Positions 1 through 8,128 of a stretch of DNA of 64,000 bases are shown one piece after another. This stretch comes from JALOLV01 sp046295175. GTDB taxonomy: Bacteria > Bacteroidota > Bacteroidia > Cytophagales > Spirosomataceae. Position numbers and translations under genes: made by a program. The stretch covers positions 62,001 through 126,000 of the forward strand of contig JBKBNY010000001.1 in the NCBI GenBank assembly GCA_046295175.1, given 5' to 3'. Each line of letters opens with the position of its first letter. The first letter of the stretch is position 1. The notes beneath the pieces were generated by a model. That model was given only the letters and a program-made list of their open reading frames with translations, was not told the origin of the DNA and did no database searches.

Positions 1-588
1 TTCGATAAATGACTTCTTCTCTACTTTAGCCGCCAACGGAGGACAAGCAGGTAAAGTAAGCGAATAAACTGCCAGCAAAATTGCAGCACCAGCACTGATG
101 TAAAACTGATTTGGAGTAGTTTCGTTATGAGTCAAACTCACCACCCACAAAGCCACCACAAAACCAACTGTACCCCAAACTCGAATCGGTGGAAAATCCT
201 TAACAATATCGCTTTCGCTGTTATTCAGAATCGTGTAGGCAATCGAATTCGACAAGGCCAATGTAGGCATGTAGAAAATAACAACCATCAAAATCGCCCA
301 AAAGAAATCGGTTGGGTTATCAATTTGTGGAATATAAATCAAAGCAATTGCACCTAAAATATGAAGTATTGCGTAGAGTCTTTCGGCATTTATCCATCTA
401 TCGGCGATGATTCCAGTTATCGTGGGCATAAATAGCGAAGCGATTCCCATGGTCGAGAAAATTGCCCCAAACTGGGCTCCGTCCCATCCTTTATTTTGAA
501 ACCAATACGCTCCGATTGTCAGCAGCCACGCTCCCCAAATAAAAAACTGGAGAAAATTCATCACAATTAGTCTATTCTTGATGCCCAT
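1..588 (-). CDS. MFS transporter, nucleoside permease-like (5' part, truncated by window edge)
   Basis: Reading leftward from ATG at 588, 196 codons stay open to the window edge, so only the N-terminal half is present. The protein opens with MGIKNRLIVMNFLQFFIWGAW and has alternating hydrophobic segments with a charged loop (GIIADRW) between the second and third, the MFS A-motif position. The start resembles the NupG/XapB-type nucleoside:H+ symporters common in Bacteroidota. Its likely role is inner-membrane uptake of nucleosides. The C-terminal half, where substrate residues would lie, is outside the window. The family call rests on recalled similarity and is fairly sure at MFS level, less so for substrate. 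Confidence 0.75.
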   Translation of the reverse strand, partial: MGIKNRLIVMNFLQFFIWGAWLLTIGAYWFQNKGWDGAQFGAIFSTMGIASLFMPTITGIIADRWINAERLYAILHILGAIALIYIPQIDNPTDFFWAILMVVIFYMPTLALSNSIAYTILNNSESDIVKDFPPIRVWGTVGFVVALWVVSLTHNETTPNQFYISAGAAILLAVYSLTLPACPPLAAKVEKKSFIE

Positions 589-720
589 AGTATAGTCAGG
601 GTTTTAGTTTGTTAAATTTTAGATTTAAGTTTAGGAATATTTGATTTTTTTCAGCGTGAAATAAACAAAATTTTATCATAAAATCACTTTTTGGCACGTT
701 TTTGTCATGTGAATTGGTAA

Positions 721-1320
721 TTGACCCATAGGAAAACAGTAAACGCTTTGAAAAGATACCTAATAACCCTCGTGTTAATCCTAACATTTTGGGATAGTGA
801 TGCCCAAATTATGTACAGGACTCGCTATACAACGGCGATTATGGCCGAATTAACCCCAAGTAGTATTTTTCCGACGGTTAATGTAGAATATCTTCCCGCA
901 AGATTCCAGAATAGTTTTATTGCCATGCGTGGCGGTATGGGTTTTGAGCCAAGTTCATCATTCACAGCATCTGGGGTCATGTTCCCAGCCTCGGTCACTT
1001 ATAATATTTTGTTTAATAACCTTCGCAAACGTATTTTTAATCGAGTTTATAATAAATGTAAATCTGCACCATCTAAAATTGCAACCGAGATTTTTGGCGA
1101 AATCGGCCTTGGCAATCAGTTTTCGACCTACGCCAATACCACAACTCTTAACCGTTCGATGGCCATAATCGGTGTACGCCAACAAGTCATTTTTGATATT
1201 CCACCACGCCCAAGAGTGGTATTTGTGAGGGCAAATCTTACCCCGATGGTTTACACAAATAAAGGATTTGGTAATATAGAATTCCAAAAAGGTGGAGTAA
1301 GTGTTGGGATGTCTTTCTAA
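721..1320 (+). CDS. Hypothetical exported protein, possible outer-membrane barrel
   Basis: I do not recognise the family. A hydrophobic signal segment (ITLVLILTFWDSDAQ) is followed by alternating polar and hydrophobic stretches ending in GVSVGMSF. A C-terminal Phe after a short amphipathic strand is typical of outer-membrane barrels. There is no ATG: an in-frame stop lies immediately before TTG 721, and a second TTG at 748 would give a tighter signal peptide (MKRYLITL...). Either start is possible. It is divergent from the transporter at the left edge, with about 130 bases of AT-rich spacer. Confidence 0.55.
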   Translation: MTHRKTVNALKRYLITLVLILTFWDSDAQIMYRTRYTTAIMAELTPSSIFPTVNVEYLPARFQNSFIAMRGGMGFEPSSSFTASGVMFPASVTYNILFNNLRKRIFNRVYNKCKSAPSKIATEIFGEIGLGNQFSTYANTTTLNRSMAIIGVRQQVIFDIPPRPRVVFVRANLTPMVYTNKGFGNIEFQKGGVSVGMSF

Positions 1321-1365
1321 AATCTAACTTTTGTCACAAATAAGTATTATATTTTGGGCTTTTCA

Positions 1366-1395
1366 CTTGGAAAAGTACAAATTTTATTAACTTTG
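1366..1395 (+). promoter_or_regulatory. Candidate Bacteroidota promoter
   Basis: CTTG at 1366-1369 and TAACTTTG at 1388-1395, spaced by 18 bases, fit the Bacteroidota -33/-7 consensus (TTTG, TAnnTTTG). The predicted transcript start is near 1402, about 20 bases before ATG 1423. That supports choosing 1423 rather than an earlier non-ATG start. Confidence 0.45.
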
Positions 1396-1422
1396 CAAAC
1401 ACTTCCAACAATCGCAAAGTAT

Positions 1423-2868
1423 ATGCAAGTTATACATGAAAAGAATCTGGGAACAAAGCAAAAAGCACTCAGAATCAACCTCAATAAACAAATCTACGGG
1501 TCATTTGCCGAAATCGGGGCTGGTCAGGATGTTGCAGCCAATTTCTTTAAATCGGGTGGGGCATCTGGTACAATCGCCAAAACGATGTCGGCCTATGATA
1601 TGACTTTTTCGGATGCAATCTACGGTGTTGTTGAGAATAACCGCTATGTGTGTGAGCCTCGCTTAATGAGTATGCTCAACCACGAGTACGGTTTATTGAT
1701 GGAACGTCTGAACGATAAAAGAGGAGAATCAACTACATTTTTTGCATTTGCCGATACCGTTTCGGCTCTCAACTATCACAAAACAAACGAAGCTCATGGC
1801 TGGATGGGTGTTAGGTTTCAACTAACACCTCAAGGTGGATACAACGACGTGATTATCCACGTCAAGATGCTCGATAACGATAATAACCTCCAGCAACAAG
1901 CTGTTGGGGTTTTGGGTGTAAATTTGATGTATGCGTGTTTTTACTACCATCAAGACCCCGAAATCATGCTTTTGTCGTTGATGGATGATTTGGCCAAAGA
2001 CCGAATCCAGATAGACATGATTCGTTTTGAAGGCCCAGATTTTGAGCATGTAGATAACCGACTGATGAGTTTGCATTTGGTCAAATACGGATTCTCAGAT
2101 ATTGCTCTTTTTGGTCCAGATGGTAAAAACTTACAGCCATCCGAGGTTCTCTACAAAAAACATGCTTTGGTATTGCGTGGACGTTTCCGCCCATTGATTA
2201 ATGTCCATGTTGATATGCTCCAAAATGGTCAAAAGCAGTTCATGCAAGAACCTGATGTAGATAAAAGTAAGGTTGTAGTGATGTCGGAGCTTACGCTTCA
2301 AGCACTTACCGAAGGAGATGCCGCCATTGACGAAAAAGATTTCTTGGATAGAGTTGATATTCTTTGCTCGCTCGGGCAAATGGTAATGATTTCAAATTAC
2401 CACGAATATTATAAACTCGTGGCCTATTTATCGAAGCTAACCAAGATGAAATTAGGCTTGATAATCGGTTATCCAAATCTTGAATATATATTCGAAGAAT
2501 CTCATTACCAAGACCTTACAGGCGGAATCCTCGAATCTTTCGCAACACTTTTCAGCCGAAATGTGAAACTTTTCGTCTATCCAACTCTGCGAGACAATCG
2601 AATTATGAACTGTTTGAAATTCCGTCCGGCTTCGCACGTGATTGATTTATTCCAGTATTTGATTGCCAACAATAAAATCGAGGATATTAGACACTACAAC
2701 GAGAAAAATCTTCACCTCAATACCGATACCATGCTCGACCTCATCAAACGTGGCGAGAGCGGTTGGGAAGAAGATGTACCAGAGGCAGTATCGACAATGA
2801 TAAAAGACCGATGCTTGTTTGGTTTTCCGTGTGTGGTTGTGCCTGAGAAACAAAAAGTAAAGGCTTGA
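1423..2868 (+). CDS. Conserved Bacteroidota cytoplasmic protein of unknown function
   Basis: A soluble protein of 481 residues starting MQVIHEKNLGTKQKALRINL. It belongs to a widely conserved family whose members share the N-terminal run YGSFAEIGAGQ and later FGPDGKNLQP. From memory, database names for it (TonB-dependent receptor, nicotinate-nucleotide adenylyltransferase) are unreliable: no signal peptide, TonB box, barrel or nucleotidyltransferase HxGH motif is visible. The start is taken at ATG 1423 because a promoter-like element ends at 1395. The gene precedes the ATPase/HNH pair by 44 bases, but that pair seems to have its own promoter. Confidence 0.7.
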   Translation: MQVIHEKNLGTKQKALRINLNKQIYGSFAEIGAGQDVAANFFKSGGASGTIAKTMSAYDMTFSDAIYGVVENNRYVCEPRLMSMLNHEYGLLMERLNDKRGESTTFFAFADTVSALNYHKTNEAHGWMGVRFQLTPQGGYNDVIIHVKMLDNDNNLQQQAVGVLGVNLMYACFYYHQDPEIMLLSLMDDLAKDRIQIDMIRFEGPDFEHVDNRLMSLHLVKYGFSDIALFGPDGKNLQPSEVLYKKHALVLRGRFRPLINVHVDMLQNGQKQFMQEPDVDKSKVVVMSELTLQALTEGDAAIDEKDFLDRVDILCSLGQMVMISNYHEYYKLVAYLSKLTKMKLGLIIGYPNLEYIFEESHYQDLTGGILESFATLFSRNVKLFVYPTLRDNRIMNCLKFRPASHVIDLFQYLIANNKIEDIRHYNEKNLHLNTDTMLDLIKRGESGWEEDVPEAVSTMIKDRCLFGFPCVVVPEKQKVKA

Positions 2869-2894
2869 AAATCAGTTCTAAATATTTAGATTTG
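2864..2894 (+). promoter_or_regulatory. Candidate promoter of the ATPase/HNH unit
   Basis: CTTG at 2864-2867, overlapping the end of the upstream gene, and TAGATTTG at 2887-2894, with 19 bases between. This is a good match to TTTG-N19-TAnnTTTG. The predicted transcript start near 2900 leaves a leader of about 13 bases before ATG 2913. Confidence 0.5.
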
Positions 2895-2912
2895 ATAAAA
2901 CAAAAGATTAAG

Positions 2913-4175
2913 ATGAATCCTAAGGTATATTTCAGAAGTTTATCACTCGAAAACGTTCGCTGCTTTGGGAAAAAGCAGGAAATTTTCTTTACAGATAATG
3001 GTAAAGCTGACGGCAAAGTAGCTATGTGGAATGTCATTTTGGGTGAAAACGGAACAGGTAAGACTACAGTTTTGAGGAGTTTAGCATTTGACTATGCTCT
3101 ATCTTTTCAAGAACTTCTCAGAGATATTAGATTTCACGGAGATTATTTTAGTAGAATTCAAGAAAAAGGACATGGTTCGTTTTTTGCACCTTCTATTCAA
3201 TGCAACAGTGAAATCTATATTGAAACATCAATACTTTGGATTTTCCCTCAAACTATTAGCCAAGAAAATCTCTATTACCATGCTATACAAGATAATGAAA
3301 AAAATGATTATAGAGATAATATTAAGTTAATGATTTTAAATGCCTACGGTGCATCCCGAAAAATAAGTTCAACTGGTATTTCAGAACAAAACAATAATAC
3401 ACTTCACAGTTTATTTGATGAAGATACCACCTTAATCAACGTGGAGGAATGGCTCGTACAGGCAGATTATTTAGCACTAAAAAATCAAGATGATAAGAAA
3501 TATCAGACTGTAACGAATGCTATTAGAAAACTACTCAAAGAAGAAATTAGTGATTTCTATATCAAAACAGACACCAATGCTCCTCAGGTATTTTTCAGAA
3601 CCCATTATGGTGATGTACGTCTCCACGATTTGAGCTTGGGTTATAAAACACTTTTGGCTTGGATAACTGACTTTGCCAAAAATATGGTAGAAAAATATCC
3701 TGAAAGTACCGACCCATTGGCAGAACCTGCTGTATGCTTAGTAGATGAAATAGACCTACACATGCACCCTAAAATGCAGCGTTCGGTTGTTAAATTTTTA
3801 AGAGAGACTTTTCCTCAAACACAGTTTATCGTTACTGCCCATAGCCCGTTAATCGTACAGTCAGAAGAAGACACAAACGTCATTCTTCTGCGTAGGAATG
3901 GTGATGAGATTGAGGTTTTGAATGAAATAGATAATATCCAGAATTGGCGAATCGACCAGATTTTAGAGAGTGATTTATTTGGCAATCAAAGCGGATATAG
4001 CAATACAATTAATGAAAAAATTGAGGAAAGACGCAAAATCTTGCTTAAAGATAAGGTTACGAAAGAGGATAAACGACGTTTAGAGGAAATTGATAGCACA
4101 CTTGATAAAGTAAGTATAACTGAGTCTCCTGAATATCAAAAAACACTCAAAATATTAGCCGAATTTCAAAAATGA
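2913..4175 (+). CDS. ptuA: AAA/SMC-like ATPase, Septu PtuA-like
   Basis: A 420-residue ATPase of the RecF/OLD-like ABC superfamily. Visible motifs are Walker A GENGTGKTT (residues 44-52), a signature-like LSLGYKTLLAW, Walker B VCLVDEIDLHMHP and the switch histidine in TAHSPL, then a charged C-terminal tail. In Septu anti-phage systems a PtuA ATPase of this kind works with an HNH nuclease. The next gene is exactly such a nuclease and starts inside this stop codon (ATGA overlap at 4172-4175). Start ATG 2913 follows a promoter-like element. The ATPase class is certain; assignment to Septu depends mainly on the partner. A plain AAA_21-type ATPase of a related system is the alternative. Confidence 0.7.
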   Translation: MNPKVYFRSLSLENVRCFGKKQEIFFTDNGKADGKVAMWNVILGENGTGKTTVLRSLAFDYALSFQELLRDIRFHGDYFSRIQEKGHGSFFAPSIQCNSEIYIETSILWIFPQTISQENLYYHAIQDNEKNDYRDNIKLMILNAYGASRKISSTGISEQNNNTLHSLFDEDTTLINVEEWLVQADYLALKNQDDKKYQTVTNAIRKLLKEEISDFYIKTDTNAPQVFFRTHYGDVRLHDLSLGYKTLLAWITDFAKNMVEKYPESTDPLAEPAVCLVDEIDLHMHPKMQRSVVKFLRETFPQTQFIVTAHSPLIVQSEEDTNVILLRRNGDEIEVLNEIDNIQNWRIDQILESDLFGNQSGYSNTINEKIEERRKILLKDKVTKEDKRRLEEIDSTLDKVSITESPEYQKTLKILAEFQK

Positions 4176-4897
4176 TTAGAGTAGATAAAAGCACTGTAAT
4201 TGTACCTAAAATATTGAGAGAGGGTAAAGGTTTTGAAATGACTAATCAGCTAAAAACTGATTTTGATAATGGTATTAGGAGTTTTGATTTTGATTCTAAA
4301 ACATACGGCAATAAGAGTGTAAAGAATTTATTAATCAAAATTCAGCATAAGAAATGCTGTTTTTGTGAAAGATACCGCCCCTATGCAAGAGAATGCGATG
4401 TTGAGCATTTCCGACCCAAAGGCGGTTATCAAATAGATGAAGATTCGCCGCTGACTCAGCCTGGTTATTATTGGTTAGCTTATGATTTTGGTAATCTTTT
4501 TTACTCCTGTAAAACCTGTAATCAGGCTTACAAAAAGAATTTCTTTCCATTACTCGATGAAAATAAAAGAGCAAAGAACCATAATGATGATTTAGACTTA
4601 GAAGAATGTCTTTTGATTCATCCCGAATTTGATGACCCTCAAAATCACATTACTTTTGTAGAAGAAATCGCCAAACCAATAAATGATTCAATCAAAGGTA
4701 AAACAACTATCAAATATCTTGGATTAAATGATTCTGAACTCCTAAAAGAACGTTTTGAGTATTTAAGACCATTAAAAATAGTTGCAGAATTAGCCCGAAA
4801 CCAACACCAAAAAGCAATTGACCATTTTAAAGAGATTACAAAACCTAAAAGTATGTTTTCAATGCTTGTTAGGTGTAATTTTCCAGATTTAGTGTAA
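4172..4897 (+). CDS. ptuB: HNH endonuclease, Septu PtuB-like
   Basis: A 241-residue protein with the layout of the TIGR02646/PtuB HNH family: zinc pair C62-x2-C65 (CCFCE), the catalytic strand DVEHFRPK with H79, the conserved aromatic YYWLAYDFGNL (99-109) and the second zinc pair C113-x2-C116 followed by N117 and FFPL. Translation is coupled to the ATPase by a 4-base ATGA overlap. In Septu and related retron systems this subunit is the nuclease effector controlled by the ATPase. No reverse transcriptase or ncRNA is adjacent, which favours Septu over a retron. The HNH call is firm; the phage-defence role is inferred. Confidence 0.75.
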   Translation: MIRVDKSTVIVPKILREGKGFEMTNQLKTDFDNGIRSFDFDSKTYGNKSVKNLLIKIQHKKCCFCERYRPYARECDVEHFRPKGGYQIDEDSPLTQPGYYWLAYDFGNLFYSCKTCNQAYKKNFFPLLDENKRAKNHNDDLDLEECLLIHPEFDDPQNHITFVEEIAKPINDSIKGKTTIKYLGLNDSELLKERFEYLRPLKIVAELARNQHQKAIDHFKEITKPKSMFSMLVRCNFPDLV

Positions 4898-5005
4898 AAA
4901 TATTCAAACTTTAACCGCCAAGATACTTACTAAATCGATGATTTTTTCGTTTTAGAATAGTTGATTTGCGGTTTTTTGATTGTACTATATAAAGATTAAA
5001 CATAT

Positions 5006-6574
5006 ATGAAGTTATATAAATTATTGATTACCAGTTTTTTACTCTCAATCAATATTGTATTTGCCCAAGAGAATCCTCCAAAAATCATTTTACCCTTATA
5101 CCCAAACTGGAATCAGCTCATCGAGGGTACTACCGTAGCATTTGATTTAAAAGTTGTCGGAGAAAATTGCACAAAGTTTCGTTTTACGATTCCACAAGGT
5201 AAAATTGAGGGAATGGAATTTGACTCGACAGGGCGTTTTACTTGGACTCCCTCTTATAACTTAGTTGAGCGTTTGGCTGCTTATAAATATTACCAAGTTA
5301 TCTTTGAAGCTCATTGCGATTCTACCAAAGAGATTCTGACCGAAAAAGTTGAGTTCCGAATCCAGCACGTCAATCGCCAACCAGTTGTTCGAGAATTGAA
5401 GCCGTTTTACGTCAAATACAGCACCGAAAACTTATACAAAATTGATAATCAGTTCGTATTTGATGAAGACAACGACCCAATCGTATTCATCCCGATTATT
5501 GACCAAATGCCCGAAGGTGCCAGATTGAGTTCTCAGGGTGAATTCACTTGGTCGCCGTCTTTTGCTCAATTCAAGAAACTAAAAGAAACGCCAATTTACA
5601 TTGAGTTTTATGTGCAAGACCAGCCCGCCAAAGCTCAAGTAAAAGGCAGATTGAAAATCGAGGCAACACAGATGGATTTACCGCCCCAAATTACGGTGAT
5701 TCCAAAAGATGATTTTATCAAAGGTCGAGAAAATCAAAACATTAACCTTCGGTTTTATCTTTCAGACCCCAACGGCGACGATGACATCATTACATTTGAC
5801 TTTTTGACTGATAATCAGGACGTTCCGAAATCGGCATTGGTAAAAAATACTGCCAATCAGTACGAATTTATCTGGACACCGACCTACGATTTTGTAAAAG
5901 ACCCAGCCGATTCTGCCAGTTTCAGCATTGACTTCTTCGTATTAGATAAAACCCAAAAACGAGAAGTCAAGAAAATTAATTTTGTGATTAAAAACGCTGT
6001 TAACGAAATCGAAAAAGACCGCAAACTCTACGATTTGTACCGTGGAACACTCTTGCGTGGTTGGGAACTGACCGAGCAACTTAAAGAAAAAGAGCAAGAA
6101 CTCAAAAAAGCATACAGCAGAGCCAAGAAAGGTAAAAAGAATCGTTCGGTTATCAATGCCGGTCTTGGGGCAACAACGGGGCTTTCGCCAGTACTTGCCA
6201 AAAAGATTGAAAATCAGCGAGTTATATCAACTCTTGGCGGCACAACCGTCTTGACGATTGGTACACTCGAAGCAACCGAGGTGATTGGTCGCTCAATGAA
6301 AGATTTGATTGACCGCCTGAATTACGTCATCGAAAAGAAAAACGAGATTCAGACCAAAGGCGATATTTTTGCTCGTGATTTTTCGCTCAAATCGGCACGT
6401 CGAGGTGGCGATTTTCTACGTAAAGTGGATGAATTCATGGCAACTATGAGCCTCAAGGGTTTGGTTGTACTCGACCTCGATGCCGCTTGGGAGCCTAAAA
6501 ACAAGCCGACTGATGTGAATATAAAGAAGACTTTCAAGGATTTTAACCCAGAAGAAACTCCGGTGAAATTCTAA
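5006..6574 (+). CDS. Secreted protein with Ig/cadherin-like repeats
   Basis: A signal peptide (MKLYKLLITSFLLSINIVFAQ) precedes 522 residues of largely beta structure. Three modules of about 100 residues each end in a [FW]-T/S-W-[ST]-P-[ST]-[YF] motif (FTWTPSYNL, FTWSPSFAQ, FIWTPTYDF), recalling putative-Ig (He_PIG-like) repeats of bacterial surface proteins. A charged helical segment (about 345-385) and a Gly/Thr-rich stretch follow. No lipobox or C-terminal sorting domain is visible, so the protein is probably periplasmic. No enzymatic motif is seen. A terminator follows at 6604. Confidence 0.6.
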   Translation: MKLYKLLITSFLLSINIVFAQENPPKIILPLYPNWNQLIEGTTVAFDLKVVGENCTKFRFTIPQGKIEGMEFDSTGRFTWTPSYNLVERLAAYKYYQVIFEAHCDSTKEILTEKVEFRIQHVNRQPVVRELKPFYVKYSTENLYKIDNQFVFDEDNDPIVFIPIIDQMPEGARLSSQGEFTWSPSFAQFKKLKETPIYIEFYVQDQPAKAQVKGRLKIEATQMDLPPQITVIPKDDFIKGRENQNINLRFYLSDPNGDDDIITFDFLTDNQDVPKSALVKNTANQYEFIWTPTYDFVKDPADSASFSIDFFVLDKTQKREVKKINFVIKNAVNEIEKDRKLYDLYRGTLLRGWELTEQLKEKEQELKKAYSRAKKGKKNRSVINAGLGATTGLSPVLAKKIENQRVISTLGGTTVLTIGTLEATEVIGRSMKDLIDRLNYVIEKKNEIQTKGDIFARDFSLKSARRGGDFLRKVDEFMATMSLKGLVVLDLDAAWEPKNKPTDVNIKKTFKDFNPEETPVKF

Positions 6575-6603
6575 ATTCATTTGACGTTAAATAAAATCAT
6601 ACG

Positions 6604-6636
6604 ATGCCTTGACCGATTGTCGAGGCATTTTTTTTA
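6604..6636 (+). terminator. Rho-independent terminator
   Basis: ATGCCTTGA at 6604-6612 pairs with TCGAGGCAT at 6620-6628 (one G-T pair) and a run of T follows. It ends the secreted-protein gene and lies before ATG 6683, which argues against an upstream TTG start for the next gene. Confidence 0.75.
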
Positions 6637-6682
6637 TATTTATCGCCAGCAATTCTCATCTTCGCCTTCAAAAATTTTGATT

Positions 6683-7954
6683 ATGAATAGTAATTCTTCT
6701 TGGTCATTATTCCGCAGAATCATTTTCAGATTCATTTTTATTTTCTTTGTTCTCAATCTTTTCCCGTTTCCGCTTGGGTTAATTCCAGTTTTGAGTGGTT
6801 TCTTGTACAATGTACTTGATGAATACTTCTGGAATCTCATTGTGCAGTTTTTGGGTAAAAGCGTATTGGGTGTCAACGAAATAACCGTAAGGCCCAACGG
6901 TAGCGGAGATACCACTTGGAACTGGCTTCAACAATTAGGTGCATTGATTATTGCCGCCGTTGGTTGTATTATCTGGTCGATTGCCGATGCCAAAAGAAAA
7001 AACTACGAAAAACTAAATTATTGGTTTTGTGTGCTTTTGCGATATTATTTGGCATTCACGATGTTCAATTATGGCTTCATAAAAGTATTTCCGCTACAAT
7101 TTGGAAACATCACAACTTATCGACTTTACGAACGCCTCGGCGAAATGAGTCCGATGGGGCTTTTGTGGACATTCATGGCGTATTCAGAAGGTTATCAGTT
7201 TTTCAGTGGTTTTTGCGAGGTGGTCGCTGGTCTGTTATTGCTATTCAGACGAACAACAACACTTGGGGCATTGGTTGCTGGTGGAGTAATGCTCAATGTA
7301 TTTATGCTGAATATGTTTTTTGACGTGCCAGTCAAGATTTATTCGTTTTTATTGGTAGTAATGAGTGTTTATCTGGCATTCGATGACCTCAAACGACTCT
7401 GGAGATTCTTTGTGATGAATCTCTCAACCGAACCACGCAACCTATCACTATTTTCGGATAAAAAATGGTTTAAGATTGGTAGAGTCATCCTTAAAGTATT
7501 ATTCATCATAGGCTCGGTTGGTTTTATGTTTTACCAATCTTGGGAATCATCACAATACAAAGATGCTCCGAAATCGGCTATGTATGGAGCTTACAGTGTT
7601 GATGAATTCAAGAGAAACAATGTAGTAAACAAGGCTGATACCTTACGCTGGCAAGAAGTCTTCATCGACCGACGTGGAACTTACGACATGTTTTATTTGA
7701 CTAACGAATCGGGGCTGCGAACACGCGTAAATTTTGAAAGAAATGCCAAAAATAAAACGATTAAAGTAAGCGAAATAGCAGATACAACATCATACACATT
7801 GAGCTACATTCAGCCCGATTCGTCTTCGATGATTCTTAAAGGAAAATTCAAAAAAGATTCGATTTATGTTTCGATGAAGAAGTTTCCGAAACGAGATTTT
7901 CTACTTATAAATCGAGGTTTTCACTGGATAAATGAATACCCTTACAATAAATAA
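6683..7954 (+). CDS. DoxX-family membrane protein
   Basis: 423 residues with about seven or eight membrane segments, followed by a soluble tail of about 130 residues rich in beta strands. The central part (YYLAFTMFNYGFIKVFP to the helix at VYLAFDDLKRLW) resembles the DoxX/DoxD fold of four helices. The long C-terminal soluble extension is beyond the usual 130-residue DoxX and has no motif I recognise. Start ATG 6683 is chosen because a longer TTG-initiated frame would overlap the preceding terminator. Function is unknown; some DoxX relatives have redox roles. Confidence 0.6.
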   Translation: MNSNSSWSLFRRIIFRFIFIFFVLNLFPFPLGLIPVLSGFLYNVLDEYFWNLIVQFLGKSVLGVNEITVRPNGSGDTTWNWLQQLGALIIAAVGCIIWSIADAKRKNYEKLNYWFCVLLRYYLAFTMFNYGFIKVFPLQFGNITTYRLYERLGEMSPMGLLWTFMAYSEGYQFFSGFCEVVAGLLLLFRRTTTLGALVAGGVMLNVFMLNMFFDVPVKIYSFLLVVMSVYLAFDDLKRLWRFFVMNLSTEPRNLSLFSDKKWFKIGRVILKVLFIIGSVGFMFYQSWESSQYKDAPKSAMYGAYSVDEFKRNNVVNKADTLRWQEVFIDRRGTYDMFYLTNESGLRTRVNFERNAKNKTIKVSEIADTTSYTLSYIQPDSSSMILKGKFKKDSIYVSMKKFPKRDFLLINRGFHWINEYPYNK

Positions 7955-8074
7955 GCGGATATAAGTGCAAGCTATAAATTAGTTTATGTTATTCGCTAAT
8001 ATAATGCTGATAATCCGATAATTATGGATTTCAATTAACCATTAACTATTTTCTATTAACACCTTATCGTGAAA

Positions 8075-8119
8075 ATATTCAGATGAGATTTCCCGAAAAA
8101 TAATATCTCATCTGAATAT
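8075..8119. terminator. Bidirectional hairpin terminator
   Basis: A perfect 15-base inverted repeat, 8075-8089 with 8105-8119, around a 15-base loop. It sits between the converging DoxX-like gene (plus) and the GDPD-GH16 gene (minus) and can stop transcription from both sides. Confidence 0.7.
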
Positions 8120-8128
8120 CAAAGCTCT

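Noticed and set aside
2913..4897. Retron-type system instead of Septu
   Set aside because: No reverse transcriptase or structured msr/msd region is seen near the ATPase/HNH pair.
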